Assembly: GCA_022826755.1 (NCBI GenBank)
Contig: JAJDUG010000003.1
Location: forward strand, 1 to 47,359
Reading direction: 5' to 3'
Length of the DNA: 47,359 bases
From: Acidobacteriota bacterium
GTDB lineage: Bacteria > Acidobacteriota > Terriglobia > Versatilivoradales > Versatilivoraceae
Shown: one piece after another, positions 18,180 to 26,218 of the stretch
Layout: the number at the start of each line of letters is the position of its first letter
How positions within the stretch are numbered: position 1 is the first letter of the stretch
Notes under the pieces: generated by a model
What the model was told of the DNA's origin: nothing
The model's input: the letters and a program-made list of their open reading frames with translations, nothing else
The model's database searches: none
Position numbers and translations under genes: made by a program

Positions 18180-20015
18180 ATGCGAGCCCTGGAAGAAAAG
18201 ACCGCCGATCTGCCCATCGAACCGGGAGTGTACCTCTACAAGGACGGCAGGGGCGACATCATCTACGTGGGCAAGGCCAAGTCGCTGCGCCACCGCGTCA
18301 GAAGCTACTTCCAGGACTCCCGCCCCACCGACATCAAGCTGGACCAGCTTCGCTCGGAGATCGCCGATCTCGAGTGCATTGTGGTCGACAACGAGATGGA
18401 GGCCCTGGCCCTCGAGAACAACCTGATCAAGCAGCACAAGCCCAAGTACAACATTCTCCTCAGGGACGACAAGACCTACCCCTGCATCAAGCTGACCGTC
18501 AACGAACCCTTTCCGCGCATCATGGTCACCCGCCGGGTCAAGAACGACGGGGCCCTCTATTTCGGTCCCTTCTTTCCCGCCAGCCTGGCCTCGCGGATCT
18601 TCAAGCTGATGAGTCGTCATTTCCAGATCCGTACCTGCTCCATCGAAATCGACGGACACCGGCCCAGAGTATGCCTCGACTACCACATCAAGCGCTGCAT
18701 GGGGCCTTGCGTGGCCTCGGTTTGCGGCCGGGAGGAGTATGCCGGCCGGGTCCAGGACCTCAGGTGGTTCATGGAGGGGAAGCGGCGCGAACTCATCAAG
18801 AGTCTGCGCGGCAAGATGTTGAAGGCCGCCGACGAGGAGCGGTTCGAGCTGGCGGCCCACCTGCGGGACATGATCAGGACCATCGACCAGCTCTCCGAGC
18901 CACAACGCATGTCCTCCAGCCGAACCGCCGACGTGGACGTCTTCGCGCTCCATCGGGAGGAAAACAAGGCGGCCGTGCAGCTATTCCATTTGCGAAGCGG
19001 CCGCGTGGTGGACCGGCACCAGTACTTTTGGGAAGACCTGGCCGGCGGCGCCGGCAATCGAGATATTCTTGCCTCTCTGCTCAAGCAGTACTACTTCGAT
19101 TCCAGCTTTACCCCCGACGAGGTCCTGGTTTCCTGCGGATTCGAGGACCAATCCATCCTGGCTTCCTATCTTTCGAGCCGGAAGGGAAGAAAGGTGGTTG
19201 TGAAGGAACCTCGCCGCGGTCCCAAGAAGCAGCTCGTCGGCTTGGCCCAAAAGAACGCCCGCCTGACCTTCGAGCAACGCTTCCGCACCCTGAATCCCGG
19301 CAGCCGGATGATCGGCGAGGCTCTGACCGACCTGATGGACCTGCAGAACCCTCCCAAGCGGATCGAGTCCTTCGATGTCTCCAACATTCAAGGGTCGGAT
19401 TGCGTGGCCTGCATGGTGGTCTGGGAGGAGGGCCGAATGAAGAAGGCCGACTACCGGAAATTCATCATCAAGACCGTCACAGGTCCGGACGACTTCAAGA
19501 GCATGGTTGAAGTCATCTCTCGCCGCTACCGCCGACTCCTGCAGGAACACCGCACCCTGCCCGACCTGGTCCTGGTGGACGGTGGAGTGGGACAGCTCCA
19601 CGCCGCCGCTGCCGCGCTCGACGCCCTGGACCTGACCACCCAGCCTCTGGCCAGCATCGCCAAGAAGGAAGAGCTCATCTACGTCAGAGGCAGCGAGGAG
19701 GAGCCCATCCGCTTGCACAGGCATTCTCCCGTCCTGCGACTGATCCAGCGCATCCGGGACGAAACCCACCGCTTCGCAGTGACTTTTCATCGCCGGCGCC
19801 GCTCCGGCCGAACCCTGACTTCAGCGCTCACCCGGATACCCGGCGTCGGCGACAAGACGGCCAAGCGGCTGCTGCAACGTTTGGGGAGCGTCCCGCAAAT
19901 CGCCGCCGCGCCGCTGGATCGCCTGATCGCCGAAACTTCTCCCCGTGTCGCCAGGAACGTCTACGATCATTTTCACAAACCCGCGGCCAGCGGCCGCTGG
20001 TCTCAGGAAGGGTGA
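18180..20015 (+). CDS. uvrC: excinuclease ABC subunit UvrC
   Basis: A 611-residue nuclease making both incisions around bulky lesions in nucleotide excision repair. In order: a GIY-YIG domain (PGVYLYKDGRGDIIYVGKAKSLRHRVRSYF, about 13-45, on to about 90); a cysteine-containing region (CLDYHIKRCMGPC); the UVR motif for UvrB (about residues 205-240); the RNase H-like C-terminal nuclease (ESFDVSNIQGSD, VLVDGGVGQL); and a terminal helix-hairpin-helix (IPGVGDKTAKRLL). Length is normal. An alternative ATG at 18162 would add six residues. Its stop is a single base from the stop of the converging gene. Confidence 0.96.
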   Translation: MRALEEKTADLPIEPGVYLYKDGRGDIIYVGKAKSLRHRVRSYFQDSRPTDIKLDQLRSEIADLECIVVDNEMEALALENNLIKQHKPKYNILLRDDKTYPCIKLTVNEPFPRIMVTRRVKNDGALYFGPFFPASLASRIFKLMSRHFQIRTCSIEIDGHRPRVCLDYHIKRCMGPCVASVCGREEYAGRVQDLRWFMEGKRRELIKSLRGKMLKAADEERFELAAHLRDMIRTIDQLSEPQRMSSSRTADVDVFALHREENKAAVQLFHLRSGRVVDRHQYFWEDLAGGAGNRDILASLLKQYYFDSSFTPDEVLVSCGFEDQSILASYLSSRKGRKVVVKEPRRGPKKQLVGLAQKNARLTFEQRFRTLNPGSRMIGEALTDLMDLQNPPKRIESFDVSNIQGSDCVACMVVWEEGRMKKADYRKFIIKTVTGPDDFKSMVEVISRRYRRLLQEHRTLPDLVLVDGGVGQLHAAAAALDALDLTTQPLASIAKKEELIYVRGSEEEPIRLHRHSPVLRLIQRIRDETHRFAVTFHRRRRSGRTLTSALTRIPGVGDKTAKRLLQRLGSVPQIAAAPLDRLIAETSPRVARNVYDHFHKPAASGRWSQEG

Positions 20016-20016
20016 T

Positions 20017-20961
20017 TCAGTTGGAGTCGGCGGACACGGTCCGGGGTCGGCGCCGGAGAGTCTCGGCGGCCTTGGCCTGCTGGGCCAGGGCGGCGCCTTC
20101 CCGGAGGAGTTCATGGATTCTCTGCAGGGTGCGGGCGATGTCCGTCTGGCGGGAGAAGCTGGCTTCGGGCTCGCCGGAAATGAGGTTGGCCAGTTTTTCG
20201 ATTTCCTGTTCCAGGGACCAATCGTGGGCTTCCCGCGAAACCAGGCCCTCTCTGAGTAGACCGGTTCGCCGCTGCTGGTCGGAAAGAGAAGCCTTGAGCT
20301 TCCGGATCTCTTCCTGGAGATTCTTCGATTCGTTCTCTTTATCGGCGGTCAGCCGCGAGAGAGATCCCCTCAGTTCCTCTTGCCCTTGCCGGGCCAGAGC
20401 CAGCCTGGACTCGGCCGATAGGAGTTCCCGTTTCAACTGGAGAGAGTCCTGCACAGCCGCCTCCTTTTGCCGTTGAAGGGCCTCCAGCAGCCGCTTCAAC
20501 TCAGCCAGGCTTTCCTGGAATCCGGCAGCCGCCTGCTGTTGGCCCTGAAGCGCCACTTGCAGCGACTTGGCCTGTGCCGCCAACTCGGTCTGACGACGGC
20601 CGGCGATCCGCTGGTAACTCTGTCTTTGCTCGGTCAACTGCCGGACCTGAGCCTTAAGATCCTGCAGCGACCGGGTTGTCGCCTCGAGTCGGATCGATCG
20701 ATCCCTGACCTCCCCCAGTGCTCCCTCCAATTCCGGCTGCAACTCGCGAATCAGGCCGTCCTGCCGCCAAGAGGAATAGGCCAGAGAAAGCAGCACCAAC
20801 GCCACCAGCAGGACGGTCAAGGCGGCGAACCGGCTGCGCACTCCCAACCCCAACAGCCAGAATTCCGGCCTGTCTCTCCCCAGCCGCACCAATCCACCCA
20901 GGGCCAGACAGGACACCCCTAGCCCCAGCAGCACCAGGACGATCGGCACGACGATTTCCAT
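20017..20961 (-). CDS. coiled-coil membrane protein, unknown function
   Basis: A 314-residue protein I do not recognise. Two transmembrane segments lie at about residues 4-26 and 44-64, with a short basic loop between. From about 70 to 240 the protein is a heptad-rich, Glu/Gln/Arg/Leu coiled coil. A shorter helical tail follows. This suits a membrane-anchored structural or scaffolding protein with the coil in the cytoplasm or periplasm. It stands alone, converging on uvrC. The ATG at 20961 is followed immediately by the first membrane helix, which supports the start. Confidence 0.7.
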   Translation of the reverse strand: MEIVVPIVLVLLGLGVSCLALGGLVRLGRDRPEFWLLGLGVRSRFAALTVLLVALVLLSLAYSSWRQDGLIRELQPELEGALGEVRDRSIRLEATTRSLQDLKAQVRQLTEQRQSYQRIAGRRQTELAAQAKSLQVALQGQQQAAAGFQESLAELKRLLEALQRQKEAAVQDSLQLKRELLSAESRLALARQGQEELRGSLSRLTADKENESKNLQEEIRKLKASLSDQQRRTGLLREGLVSREAHDWSLEQEIEKLANLISGEPEASFSRQTDIARTLQRIHELLREGAALAQQAKAAETLRRRPRTVSADSN

Positions 20962-21095
20962 ACAGGCTCCCGGTTGGAATTGGCCAAACCTGGGTCAGTC
21001 TGACACCCCTTTCCCCAATAGCACGGGCCAAACTACAGGAAACAAGCCCGATCTTGCAAGTAAAAGGCAACCCGGCTCCAAGCACAGGGTGCGCT

Positions 21096-21124
21096 TTGGA
21101 CGGCTCCGGAACCTGTGCTATGAT
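21096..21124 (+). promoter_or_regulatory. sigma70-type promoter of ferredoxin gene
   Basis: TTGGAC (21096-21101) and TATGAT (21119-21124) are separated by 17 bases, close to consensus. It lies about 55 bases upstream of the ferredoxin start codon. Confidence 0.6.
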
Positions 21125-21178
21125 TAGGTCTTTATTGTAGATAACCGTTTTTCAGCCCTGTCTTTACACGGAGGACGG

Positions 21179-21538
21179 ATGTTCCCACTGGACGAGATCT
21201 CTTCCTTGCCAAAGCTGGAGCCCAAGTCGGAAGGAATAGAAACCCCACGCAAGAAAAAGCCCCGCGCCATCGCCGTCATCACCGAGTGCTGCACGGGTTG
21301 CGCCGGATCCCCCGCCTGTGTCCCTTATTGCCCCGTGGCCAACTGCATGTTCTGGGTGCCCGACGAAGACCATCCTCCCTTTGGCCACATCGAGGTGGAC
21401 CCGTTTCTCTGCATTGGCTGCAAGAAGTGCACCAGCCAGGGACCCGACGGGGCCTTTCTGGACGGCTGTCCCTGGGACGCCATCGAGATGCAGCCCACCG
21501 ACGAGGTTGAGGCCGTGGTCGGAGAGATGTCGGTCTAG
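21179..21538 (+). CDS. 8Fe-8S-type ferredoxin
   Basis: A 119-residue soluble electron carrier with two 4Fe-4S sites. Site one uses C38, C41, C47 and C51 (CTGCAGSPACVPYCP); site two uses C78, C81, C84 and C97 (CIGCKKC then GCPWDAI). Site one has five residues between its second and third cysteines where two is usual, and site two has a long gap before its last cysteine, so both loops are enlarged. The N-terminal 30 residues are charged and have no signal peptide. GGAGG lies 5-6 bases before ATG 21179 and a promoter is visible. Redox partner unknown; glutamate synthase or another oxidoreductase is possible. Confidence 0.85.
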   Translation: MFPLDEISSLPKLEPKSEGIETPRKKKPRAIAVITECCTGCAGSPACVPYCPVANCMFWVPDEDHPPFGHIEVDPFLCIGCKKCTSQGPDGAFLDGCPWDAIEMQPTDEVEAVVGEMSV

Positions 21539-21554
21539 GCGGCTCGGAGCCGCC
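21538..21554 (+). other. GC-rich hairpin after ferredoxin
   Basis: GGCGGC (21538-21543) and GCCGCC (21549-21554) enclose TCGGA, right at the stop codon. The bases after it are C/A-rich and not T-rich, so termination is only possible, not shown. Confidence 0.35.
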
Positions 21555-21686
21555 CCCACACAAAAACTCTCAGGTGAGACATTTCATGGAGTTTGTCTGT
21601 CGACGTGTATCCTCATCTGTCTTTGGAGTCATCCAATGTAGAATGTTGTGGGAACGAATGCAAACAAGGATACGTGGAGGTCAACC

Positions 21687-21899
21687 ATGGCAGATAGAAA
21701 ACAGTTCCTGGGCGACATGTCGCCGGACCCGCACTTGATGGAATTGCTGGAAGCGACTGCAGGAGACACTGTGACTGAAGAAGTATTGAAAGAGCAGAAG
21801 ATCAGCTTTGCTTTTGGCAATGCTCCTGCCGATGCGCAAGAGATCACCAAAGACAGCATAAAGTTGGCCTGTGAAAACCTCCGATTGAGGCGATCATAG
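21687..21899 (+). CDS. small protein ahead of Fic, possible VbhA-like antitoxin
   Basis: A 70-residue acidic protein. ATG 21687 is chosen over ATG 21648 because GGAGG lies 6-7 bases before it. Residues 7-30 (FLGDMSPDPHLMELLEATAGDTVT) resemble the helix-PDP-helix of VbhA-type antitoxins that block Fic AMP-transferases. In VbhA, the segment just before PDP carries the inhibitory S/TxxxE(G/N); here the aligned segment is KQFLGD, so the blocking Glu appears to be Gly. It lies 76 bases ahead of a fic gene. The pairing and the short similarity suggest an antitoxin, but the missing motif makes this uncertain. Confidence 0.55.
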   Translation: MADRKQFLGDMSPDPHLMELLEATAGDTVTEEVLKEQKISFAFGNAPADAQEITKDSIKLACENLRLRRS

Positions 21900-21975
21900 C
21901 ACTGCGCTGAAAAGCCCACGCTTGGTATGTAAGTCCTTTCCACACCCCCCATCCTGCAGAATTTGGTCTAACCGG

Positions 21976-22572
21976 ATGTCTGTTCGCGAGAGAGAGCACC
22001 CTGATCTGTACAGGACAATCCAGGAACGGAATCTCTTGCGACAGTATGATCTATTGGTGAATTGCATCGAGATCGGGCTGGAAAAGGGCATCGAAGCCTT
22101 TGACAAATATATGCTGTGGGAACTCAACCACGTGGCCGTGGCAAACATCGCACAACAGGGTGGAAGATTTCGCAAAGAGCCTATTTTCGTGGGAAATCAC
22201 ATTCCCCCGCATCACGGGAAAGTTCCAGATTTGATGGATCGGTTCTTCTCCCTCATTCATGAGAACTGGACCATCATTGACAATCCCACCGGTCTGGCCG
22301 CATACGCCCTGTGGCGGCTCAATTGGATTCATCCATTCGTGGAGGGAAACGGTAGAACAGCGAGGGCGGCATGCTACTACCTGATTTGCATGAAGGCGGG
22401 ACGGCTGCTTCCAGGTCGAAAAATTGTGCCAGAACGGATTCGTGAAAATAGGGCTCTATACTACGCGGCGTTACGGAGCGCCGACCAGGCATGGGAGCAG
22501 GGTCAATACAACATCGCTGATTTGACACAATACCTAGGCCGATTGCTGGCCGATCAACTGTCGGACTCTTGA
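21976..22572 (+). CDS. fic: Fic-domain AMP-transferase
   Basis: A 198-residue protein with a complete catalytic motif HPFVEGNGRTAR at residues 119-130 (family HPFx(D/E)GNGRxxR). Fic enzymes transfer AMP or related groups from nucleotides to target proteins. The surrounding segments also fit: QQGGRFRKEPIFVGNHIPPHH as the substrate-flap region and LAAYALWRLNWIHPF. No S/TxxxE(G/N) inhibitory helix is found in the protein itself, so any control would come from the small neighbour. ATG 21976 has no clear Shine-Dalgarno; an in-frame TTG at 21922 would add 18 residues of poor quality. This module is visibly less GC-rich than its surroundings, consistent with transfer. Confidence 0.85.
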   Translation: MSVREREHPDLYRTIQERNLLRQYDLLVNCIEIGLEKGIEAFDKYMLWELNHVAVANIAQQGGRFRKEPIFVGNHIPPHHGKVPDLMDRFFSLIHENWTIIDNPTGLAAYALWRLNWIHPFVEGNGRTARAACYYLICMKAGRLLPGRKIVPERIRENRALYYAALRSADQAWEQGQYNIADLTQYLGRLLADQLSDS

Positions 22573-22663
22573 GCAATCTGGCCGATCCACGGCCTTTGTG
22601 GCAGGGTGTCTCTGGCTCCCGACCCGTCCTGGCGGACTCGTGCAGCGCTTCCCGCGAACCCGA

Positions 22664-23539
22664 TTAGTCTTCCTCGGGATTTGCCACGCCGGCTCTGTTG
22701 CGGATGGCGCTGATGGTGAATCCCGCCTGCTGCCGCACTCGATCGGACAGCATGGGATTTTCCGAGAGAAAGGGCTGGATGAGCGGCAGGTCTCGCATTT
22801 CCCCGATGAAGTACAAGGCCCGCAGGGCTTCCCACACCTGGTCCTCTTCAGGCGCCATGGAGACCAGCGGCTGACCCGCCGTTACCCCCGTCCCTTCCTC
22901 CGCCAGGCTCTCTTCCACAACCCCCGGCACGGCAGCGCGAACCTCCTCATGGGTCCCGGCATCCACCTGAATACGGGCCACCAGGGCTCCCGCGCGCAGG
23001 CTGTCCCCCTCGCTCCGCCGGAAGAGCAACTCCCCGGAAGCCGGAGCCACGATGCGCCGGCTGGCCAGCATGCCGCGCACCTCCTCCCGGCCGCTTGCCT
23101 CCCCGAAAGCCACCAGAGACAGGGCGGCGTTGCGTCGAACCAGCGGATCGGCATCCTGAAGCAGTCGGGTCAGACGGTCCCGGAATTCAGCGGCGGCAGG
23201 GTCCTGCCCCATCAACCAGGCGACCGTCATGCGCACTTCGGGGGTCGGGTGCCCCGCCAGTTTCCCTACGTCGGGGTACCAGGCAGCGACAGCGGCCGGA
23301 CCTGAATCGGTCAGCCGCTCCGAGAGCTGCACCAGGGCATGCTGGATCTTGCGCGGCTTGGCGGCAGGATCCAGATTCTTGCCGATCTCCTCGTCGCTGA
23401 GGGCGGTGCCGAACCAGGTCTGCTGCCAGAAGAGGAAGGGAACCAGTATCGCCAGAAACACGAAGGCCACGGCCAGGAGGTTGGCTCCCCATCCCGGGCG
23501 CCGCTTGGGGGTCTCGAGTTTGTCGCGTTGGTTCGACAT
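22664..23539 (-). CDS. membrane-anchored HEAT-repeat protein with inserted barrel-sandwich-like domain
   Basis: A 291-residue protein at the end of the oxidase cluster. One transmembrane segment lies at residues 19-38. Residues about 63-160 and 233-285 are HEAT-like helical repeats (for example HPTPEVRMTVAWLMGQ and DPLVRRNAALSLVAFG). Between them, residues about 161-230 look like a lipoyl/biotinyl-type barrel-sandwich fold: IVAPASGELLFRRSEGD, then AAVPGVVEESLAEEGTGVTAG. No modifiable lysine motif is seen. A HEAT scaffold split by such a domain is unusual. Its position suggests a role in oxidase assembly or stability, which is inference. An alternative ATG at 23551 adds four residues. Confidence 0.7.
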   Translation of the reverse strand: MSNQRDKLETPKRRPGWGANLLAVAFVFLAILVPFLFWQQTWFGTALSDEEIGKNLDPAAKPRKIQHALVQLSERLTDSGPAAVAAWYPDVGKLAGHPTPEVRMTVAWLMGQDPAAAEFRDRLTRLLQDADPLVRRNAALSLVAFGEASGREEVRGMLASRRIVAPASGELLFRRSEGDSLRAGALVARIQVDAGTHEEVRAAVPGVVEESLAEEGTGVTAGQPLVSMAPEEDQVWEALRALYFIGEMRDLPLIQPFLSENPMLSDRVRQQAGFTISAIRNRAGVANPEED

Positions 23540-23556
23540 TGGATCAGGCATGGAAC

Positions 23557-23970
23557 TCAATGATAGAGCATCCAGTAGATGACCACCCCGGTCACGGAAA
23601 CATACAGCCAGATTGGGAGAGTCCAGCGGGCCAACCGCTTGTGGGACTCGAACCGCTCCTTCCAGGCCCGATAGACCGTGACGGCGGCCAAGGGCAGGAC
23701 CGTGGCGGCCAGGACGATGTGGCTCAGCAAAATTGCATAGTAGACCGGTCGAACCCACCCTGTCCCGGTAAAGGCGACCGACCCGACCTGAAAGTGATAG
23801 ATGAGGTAGGAGATCAGAAAAAGGCTGGAGAATCCCAGCGCAGCCACCATGAACCGCTTGTGAATGGCGACACGCCGGCGACGGATCCAGTAGTACCCCC
23901 CCAGCAGGCAGCAGGCGGCGGCGGTATTGAGGCCGGCATTGAGGGCCGGGAGGCCGGCAGGTTCAATCAT
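23557..23970 (-). CDS. DUF420-type oxidase-associated membrane protein
   Basis: A 137-residue protein with about four transmembrane segments. The sequence features (LNTAAACCLLGGYYWIRRRRVAIHKRFMVAA, LSHIVLAATVLPLAAVTVYRAW, SHKRLARWTLPIWLYVSVTGVVIYWML) match the DUF420 family, often encoded beside cytochrome c oxidase genes and thought to help its assembly. The conserved His residues lie at membrane boundaries. The start at ATG 23970 overlaps the stop of the preceding gene by four bases (ATGA), indicating translational coupling. The longer open frame upstream is a shadow. Confidence 0.8.
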   Translation of the reverse strand: MIEPAGLPALNAGLNTAAACCLLGGYYWIRRRRVAIHKRFMVAALGFSSLFLISYLIYHFQVGSVAFTGTGWVRPVYYAILLSHIVLAATVLPLAAVTVYRAWKERFESHKRLARWTLPIWLYVSVTGVVIYWMLYH

Positions 23971-24224
23971 GCATCCCGACTGGAGGAGTCTTTCCGGAAA
24001 GTGTAGACCAGGATGATCCCCATGATGGCCACAGGAGGGGTCAACAGGAAGAGGATGGCCCGTCCGAGAGCGGAGATCGCCGGCTCCGGCTGAGCCTCGG
24101 CGGCTGTCTTGCACATGGCGCAGCCCTGGGCGGCCGCCTCCGGCTGCAAGAGGCAGACCAGCGCGACGGCCGCCGCCAGAAACGGCCAGATCTCTCGCAA
24201 ACGGCTGCTGCAGGTTTCAAGCAT
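23967..24224 (-). CDS. small CxxC membrane protein of the oxidase cluster
   Basis: An 85-residue protein that I cannot name. An N-terminal hydrophobic stretch (about 13-32) ending at AAAQG resembles a signal peptide, followed directly by CAMC at residues 35-38. A second membrane helix lies at about 54-76, with a short basic tail. The CxxC just outside the membrane would suit thiol redox chemistry or copper/haem handling. It sits between subunit IV and the DUF420 gene and overlaps the latter by four bases, so it belongs to the oxidase operon. GGGAGG precedes ATG 24224. Confidence 0.65.
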   Translation of the reverse strand: MLETCSSRLREIWPFLAAAVALVCLLQPEAAAQGCAMCKTAAEAQPEPAISALGRAILFLLTPPVAIMGIILVYTFRKDSSSRDA

Positions 24225-24242
24225 GGCGCAACCCGCCTCCCG

Positions 24243-24821
24243 TCACGGGCGCAGTTCCAACAACCGGAAGCTGTCGGGGAAAAAGACGGCCAGAAGACAG
24301 ATGGTGACCACCATGGCGGGCATCAGCGTCCACACCAGGCTCCTCTTTTCGAACCGCAGGTGCATGAAGTAGGCGATGATCAGGGCGGCCTTGACCACCG
24401 AGAACCCCAGCAGCAGGATCAGCATGGTGGTCACGCCCAGCTTGATGTATGCCAGAAACACTTCCACCAGGGTGATGAGCACCAACCAGAACCAGACCGT
24501 GAAGACCAGCCGGTTTCCCATGGCACTGTGCGCGCCATGGTCCAGAACCAGGGGCACCTCCTTGCGAACCACGGGGTGAGCTTCGGGCTCCTCCGATTCC
24601 TTCCTCTTCGGGAGCAGCCGTTGCAGCAGCGGACTCAGTTCCTGGCTGCGCAAGGTCCAGTAGCCGTTGAGAAAGAACACCAGGGCCAGAACCATGCAGG
24701 AGATGGACAGGAACAGTCCGTCGAGTGTCATCACGTCCTGGGGCGTCTGGCGCAGCACCGCAAATACGCATCCGGCTCCCAAGAGCAGGTTCAAGGCTAG
24801 CAGCAGCAACGTCTCAACCAT
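24243..24821 (-). CDS. cytochrome c oxidase subunit IV-type protein
   Basis: A 192-residue membrane protein. The C-terminal half (from about residue 105) contains three membrane helices with the prokaryotic COX4 pattern (WFWLVLITLVEVFLAYIKL, then LGFSVVKAALIIAYFMHLRFE), the small non-catalytic oxidase subunit. The N-terminal half adds two more helices and a charged loop (PKRKESEEPEAH), making it about twice the usual length of roughly 100 residues, so it may be a fusion with another small membrane protein. GAGGAG precedes ATG 24821. Located directly after the two subunit III-like genes. Confidence 0.8.
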   Translation of the reverse strand: MVETLLLLALNLLLGAGCVFAVLRQTPQDVMTLDGLFLSISCMVLALVFFLNGYWTLRSQELSPLLQRLLPKRKESEEPEAHPVVRKEVPLVLDHGAHSAMGNRLVFTVWFWLVLITLVEVFLAYIKLGVTTMLILLLGFSVVKAALIIAYFMHLRFEKRSLVWTLMPAMVVTICLLAVFFPDSFRLLELRP

Positions 24822-24855
24822 CGGCGAATCTCCTCTTCTTCATTCCGCGCAGGAC

Positions 24856-25491
24856 TTACGCTCCCATGTCGACGGACAGCAGGTAGACCAGGGGAAACAC
24901 GAACATCCAGACCAGGTCCACGAAGTGCCAGTACAAGCCGCAGACCTCGACATGTTCGGAGTGAAACCGCTTCCTGGCGACCCCCCCGGCGATCGCCAGC
25001 AGATAGACCACTCCGGTAAACACGTGAAACATGTGCATGCCGGTGATCCCGAAGAAAGTGGCTCCGAACAGCGGCGTCCCCCAGGGATTCCCGGTCAGAG
25101 TCATTCCCTGGTTCATGAGCCCCATCCATTCCAGGCCGTGCAGCACGATGAAGGCGGCGCCGAAAAAGGCCGTCCACAGGATCCAGCGGATGGTCCATTT
25201 GCGATCGCCACGCTGGGCCGCATTGACGGCGAGCACCATGGTCAGGCTGCTCGACAGCAAAACGGCGGTCATCAACGTGGCAAAGACGACGGTCGGCCAG
25301 AAATGAAAGGGGGTCGGCCAGTCCGGGGTGGATATCCTGACATAGCTGTAGCCGAACAACAGGGCGGAGAAGGTCAGGGCATCGGAAACGATGAAGAGCC
25401 ACATCCCCAACTTGATGTGAGACACCGAGTAGGGCAGGGTTCCACCCCCCCACACCTGCAATCCCGTATTTTCCACACGAGCGTCTGCCAT
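24856..25491 (-). CDS. cytochrome c oxidase subunit III
   Basis: A 211-residue haem-copper oxidase subunit III with about five membrane helices. Family features include KLGMWLFIVSDALTFSALL, GMHMFHVFTGVVYLL and GLYWHFVDLVWMFVFPLVYLL, the last being the closing helix with its conserved Trp-His. Subunit III carries no cofactor and stabilises the catalytic core. It begins 6 bases after the previous gene, whose last codons supply its GGAGG. It is paired with a second subunit III-like gene just upstream. Confidence 0.92.
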   Translation of the reverse strand: MADARVENTGLQVWGGGTLPYSVSHIKLGMWLFIVSDALTFSALLFGYSYVRISTPDWPTPFHFWPTVVFATLMTAVLLSSSLTMVLAVNAAQRGDRKWTIRWILWTAFFGAAFIVLHGLEWMGLMNQGMTLTGNPWGTPLFGATFFGITGMHMFHVFTGVVYLLAIAGGVARKRFHSEHVEVCGLYWHFVDLVWMFVFPLVYLLSVDMGA

Positions 25492-25497
25492 CCGCGC

Positions 25498-26169
25498 TTA
25501 CCTCCAGAAAAACAGCAAGACCATTAGATAAATCCAGAGCCCATCCATGAAGTGCCAGTAGATCGCCGTGACGTTCAAGGAAGTTCCTGCCGGAACCCGA
25601 GCCGCCGAGATCCAGGCCCTGGCCGTCAGATAGACCAGCGCCGCCACGCCCCCCAGCAGATGCACTGCATGGACCCCCGTCAACAGGTAAAAGAAGGAGC
25701 TATGGGGATTGCCGCTCAGGTAGATGCCCTGATCGGCCAACAGCCCCCAAACCCAGAGCTGGCCTGCCAAAAAGGCCGCTCCCAGTACGCAGGTCAGGGT
25801 CATCCATCGCTTGACCTCGGTCGCAGCCCCGGCTCGCCGCGCCAACTCCAGGGTAAGGCTGCTCGCCAGCAGGATCACGGTATTGACCCAGACATAGGGC
25901 GGAGCCGCCATGGCCCGCCACTGGCTGTTGGTCCCCTGCCCCAGGATGTAGGCACTGCTGAAACCGATAAACATCATGGAAATAGAGGCCAGAGCCAGCC
26001 ACATCCCCAACTGATAGCTGTCGGGACCAAGGCGCCTGCCGCCGCCGTCTCCCCGCCGGCCGGGTCCCCCGTCCGATCCTGAGCCGCCTCCCGGTCCCCC
26101 CGATGCCGGAACTCGGTCTTCCCTGCCGGTTTGCGGCTTGACTTCAGGGGGTGCAATGGCCACGGGCAT
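25498..26169 (-). CDS. second haem-copper oxidase subunit III-like protein
   Basis: A 223-residue protein with five membrane helices and subunit III features: YQLGMWLALASISMMFIGFSSAYIL, GVHAVHLLGGVAALVYL and AIYWHFMDGLWIYLMVLLFFW. It differs from the next gene by a flexible N-terminus of about 50 residues rich in Gly, Pro, Arg and Asp, including GGPGGGSGSDGGPGRRG. Two subunit III-like genes in tandem occur in some non-proteobacterial oxidase clusters. GGAGG lies 7 bases before ATG 26169. The upstream spacer to coxA holds a palindromic repeat element. Confidence 0.88.
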   Translation of the reverse strand: MPVAIAPPEVKPQTGREDRVPASGGPGGGSGSDGGPGRRGDGGGRRLGPDSYQLGMWLALASISMMFIGFSSAYILGQGTNSQWRAMAAPPYVWVNTVILLASSLTLELARRAGAATEVKRWMTLTCVLGAAFLAGQLWVWGLLADQGIYLSGNPHSSFFYLLTGVHAVHLLGGVAALVYLTARAWISAARVPAGTSLNVTAIYWHFMDGLWIYLMVLLFFWR

Positions 26170-26218
26170 GGCCGGACCTCCACAGGCGACTCGACGGCCG
26201 CCCTATTTCGTAGATTCC

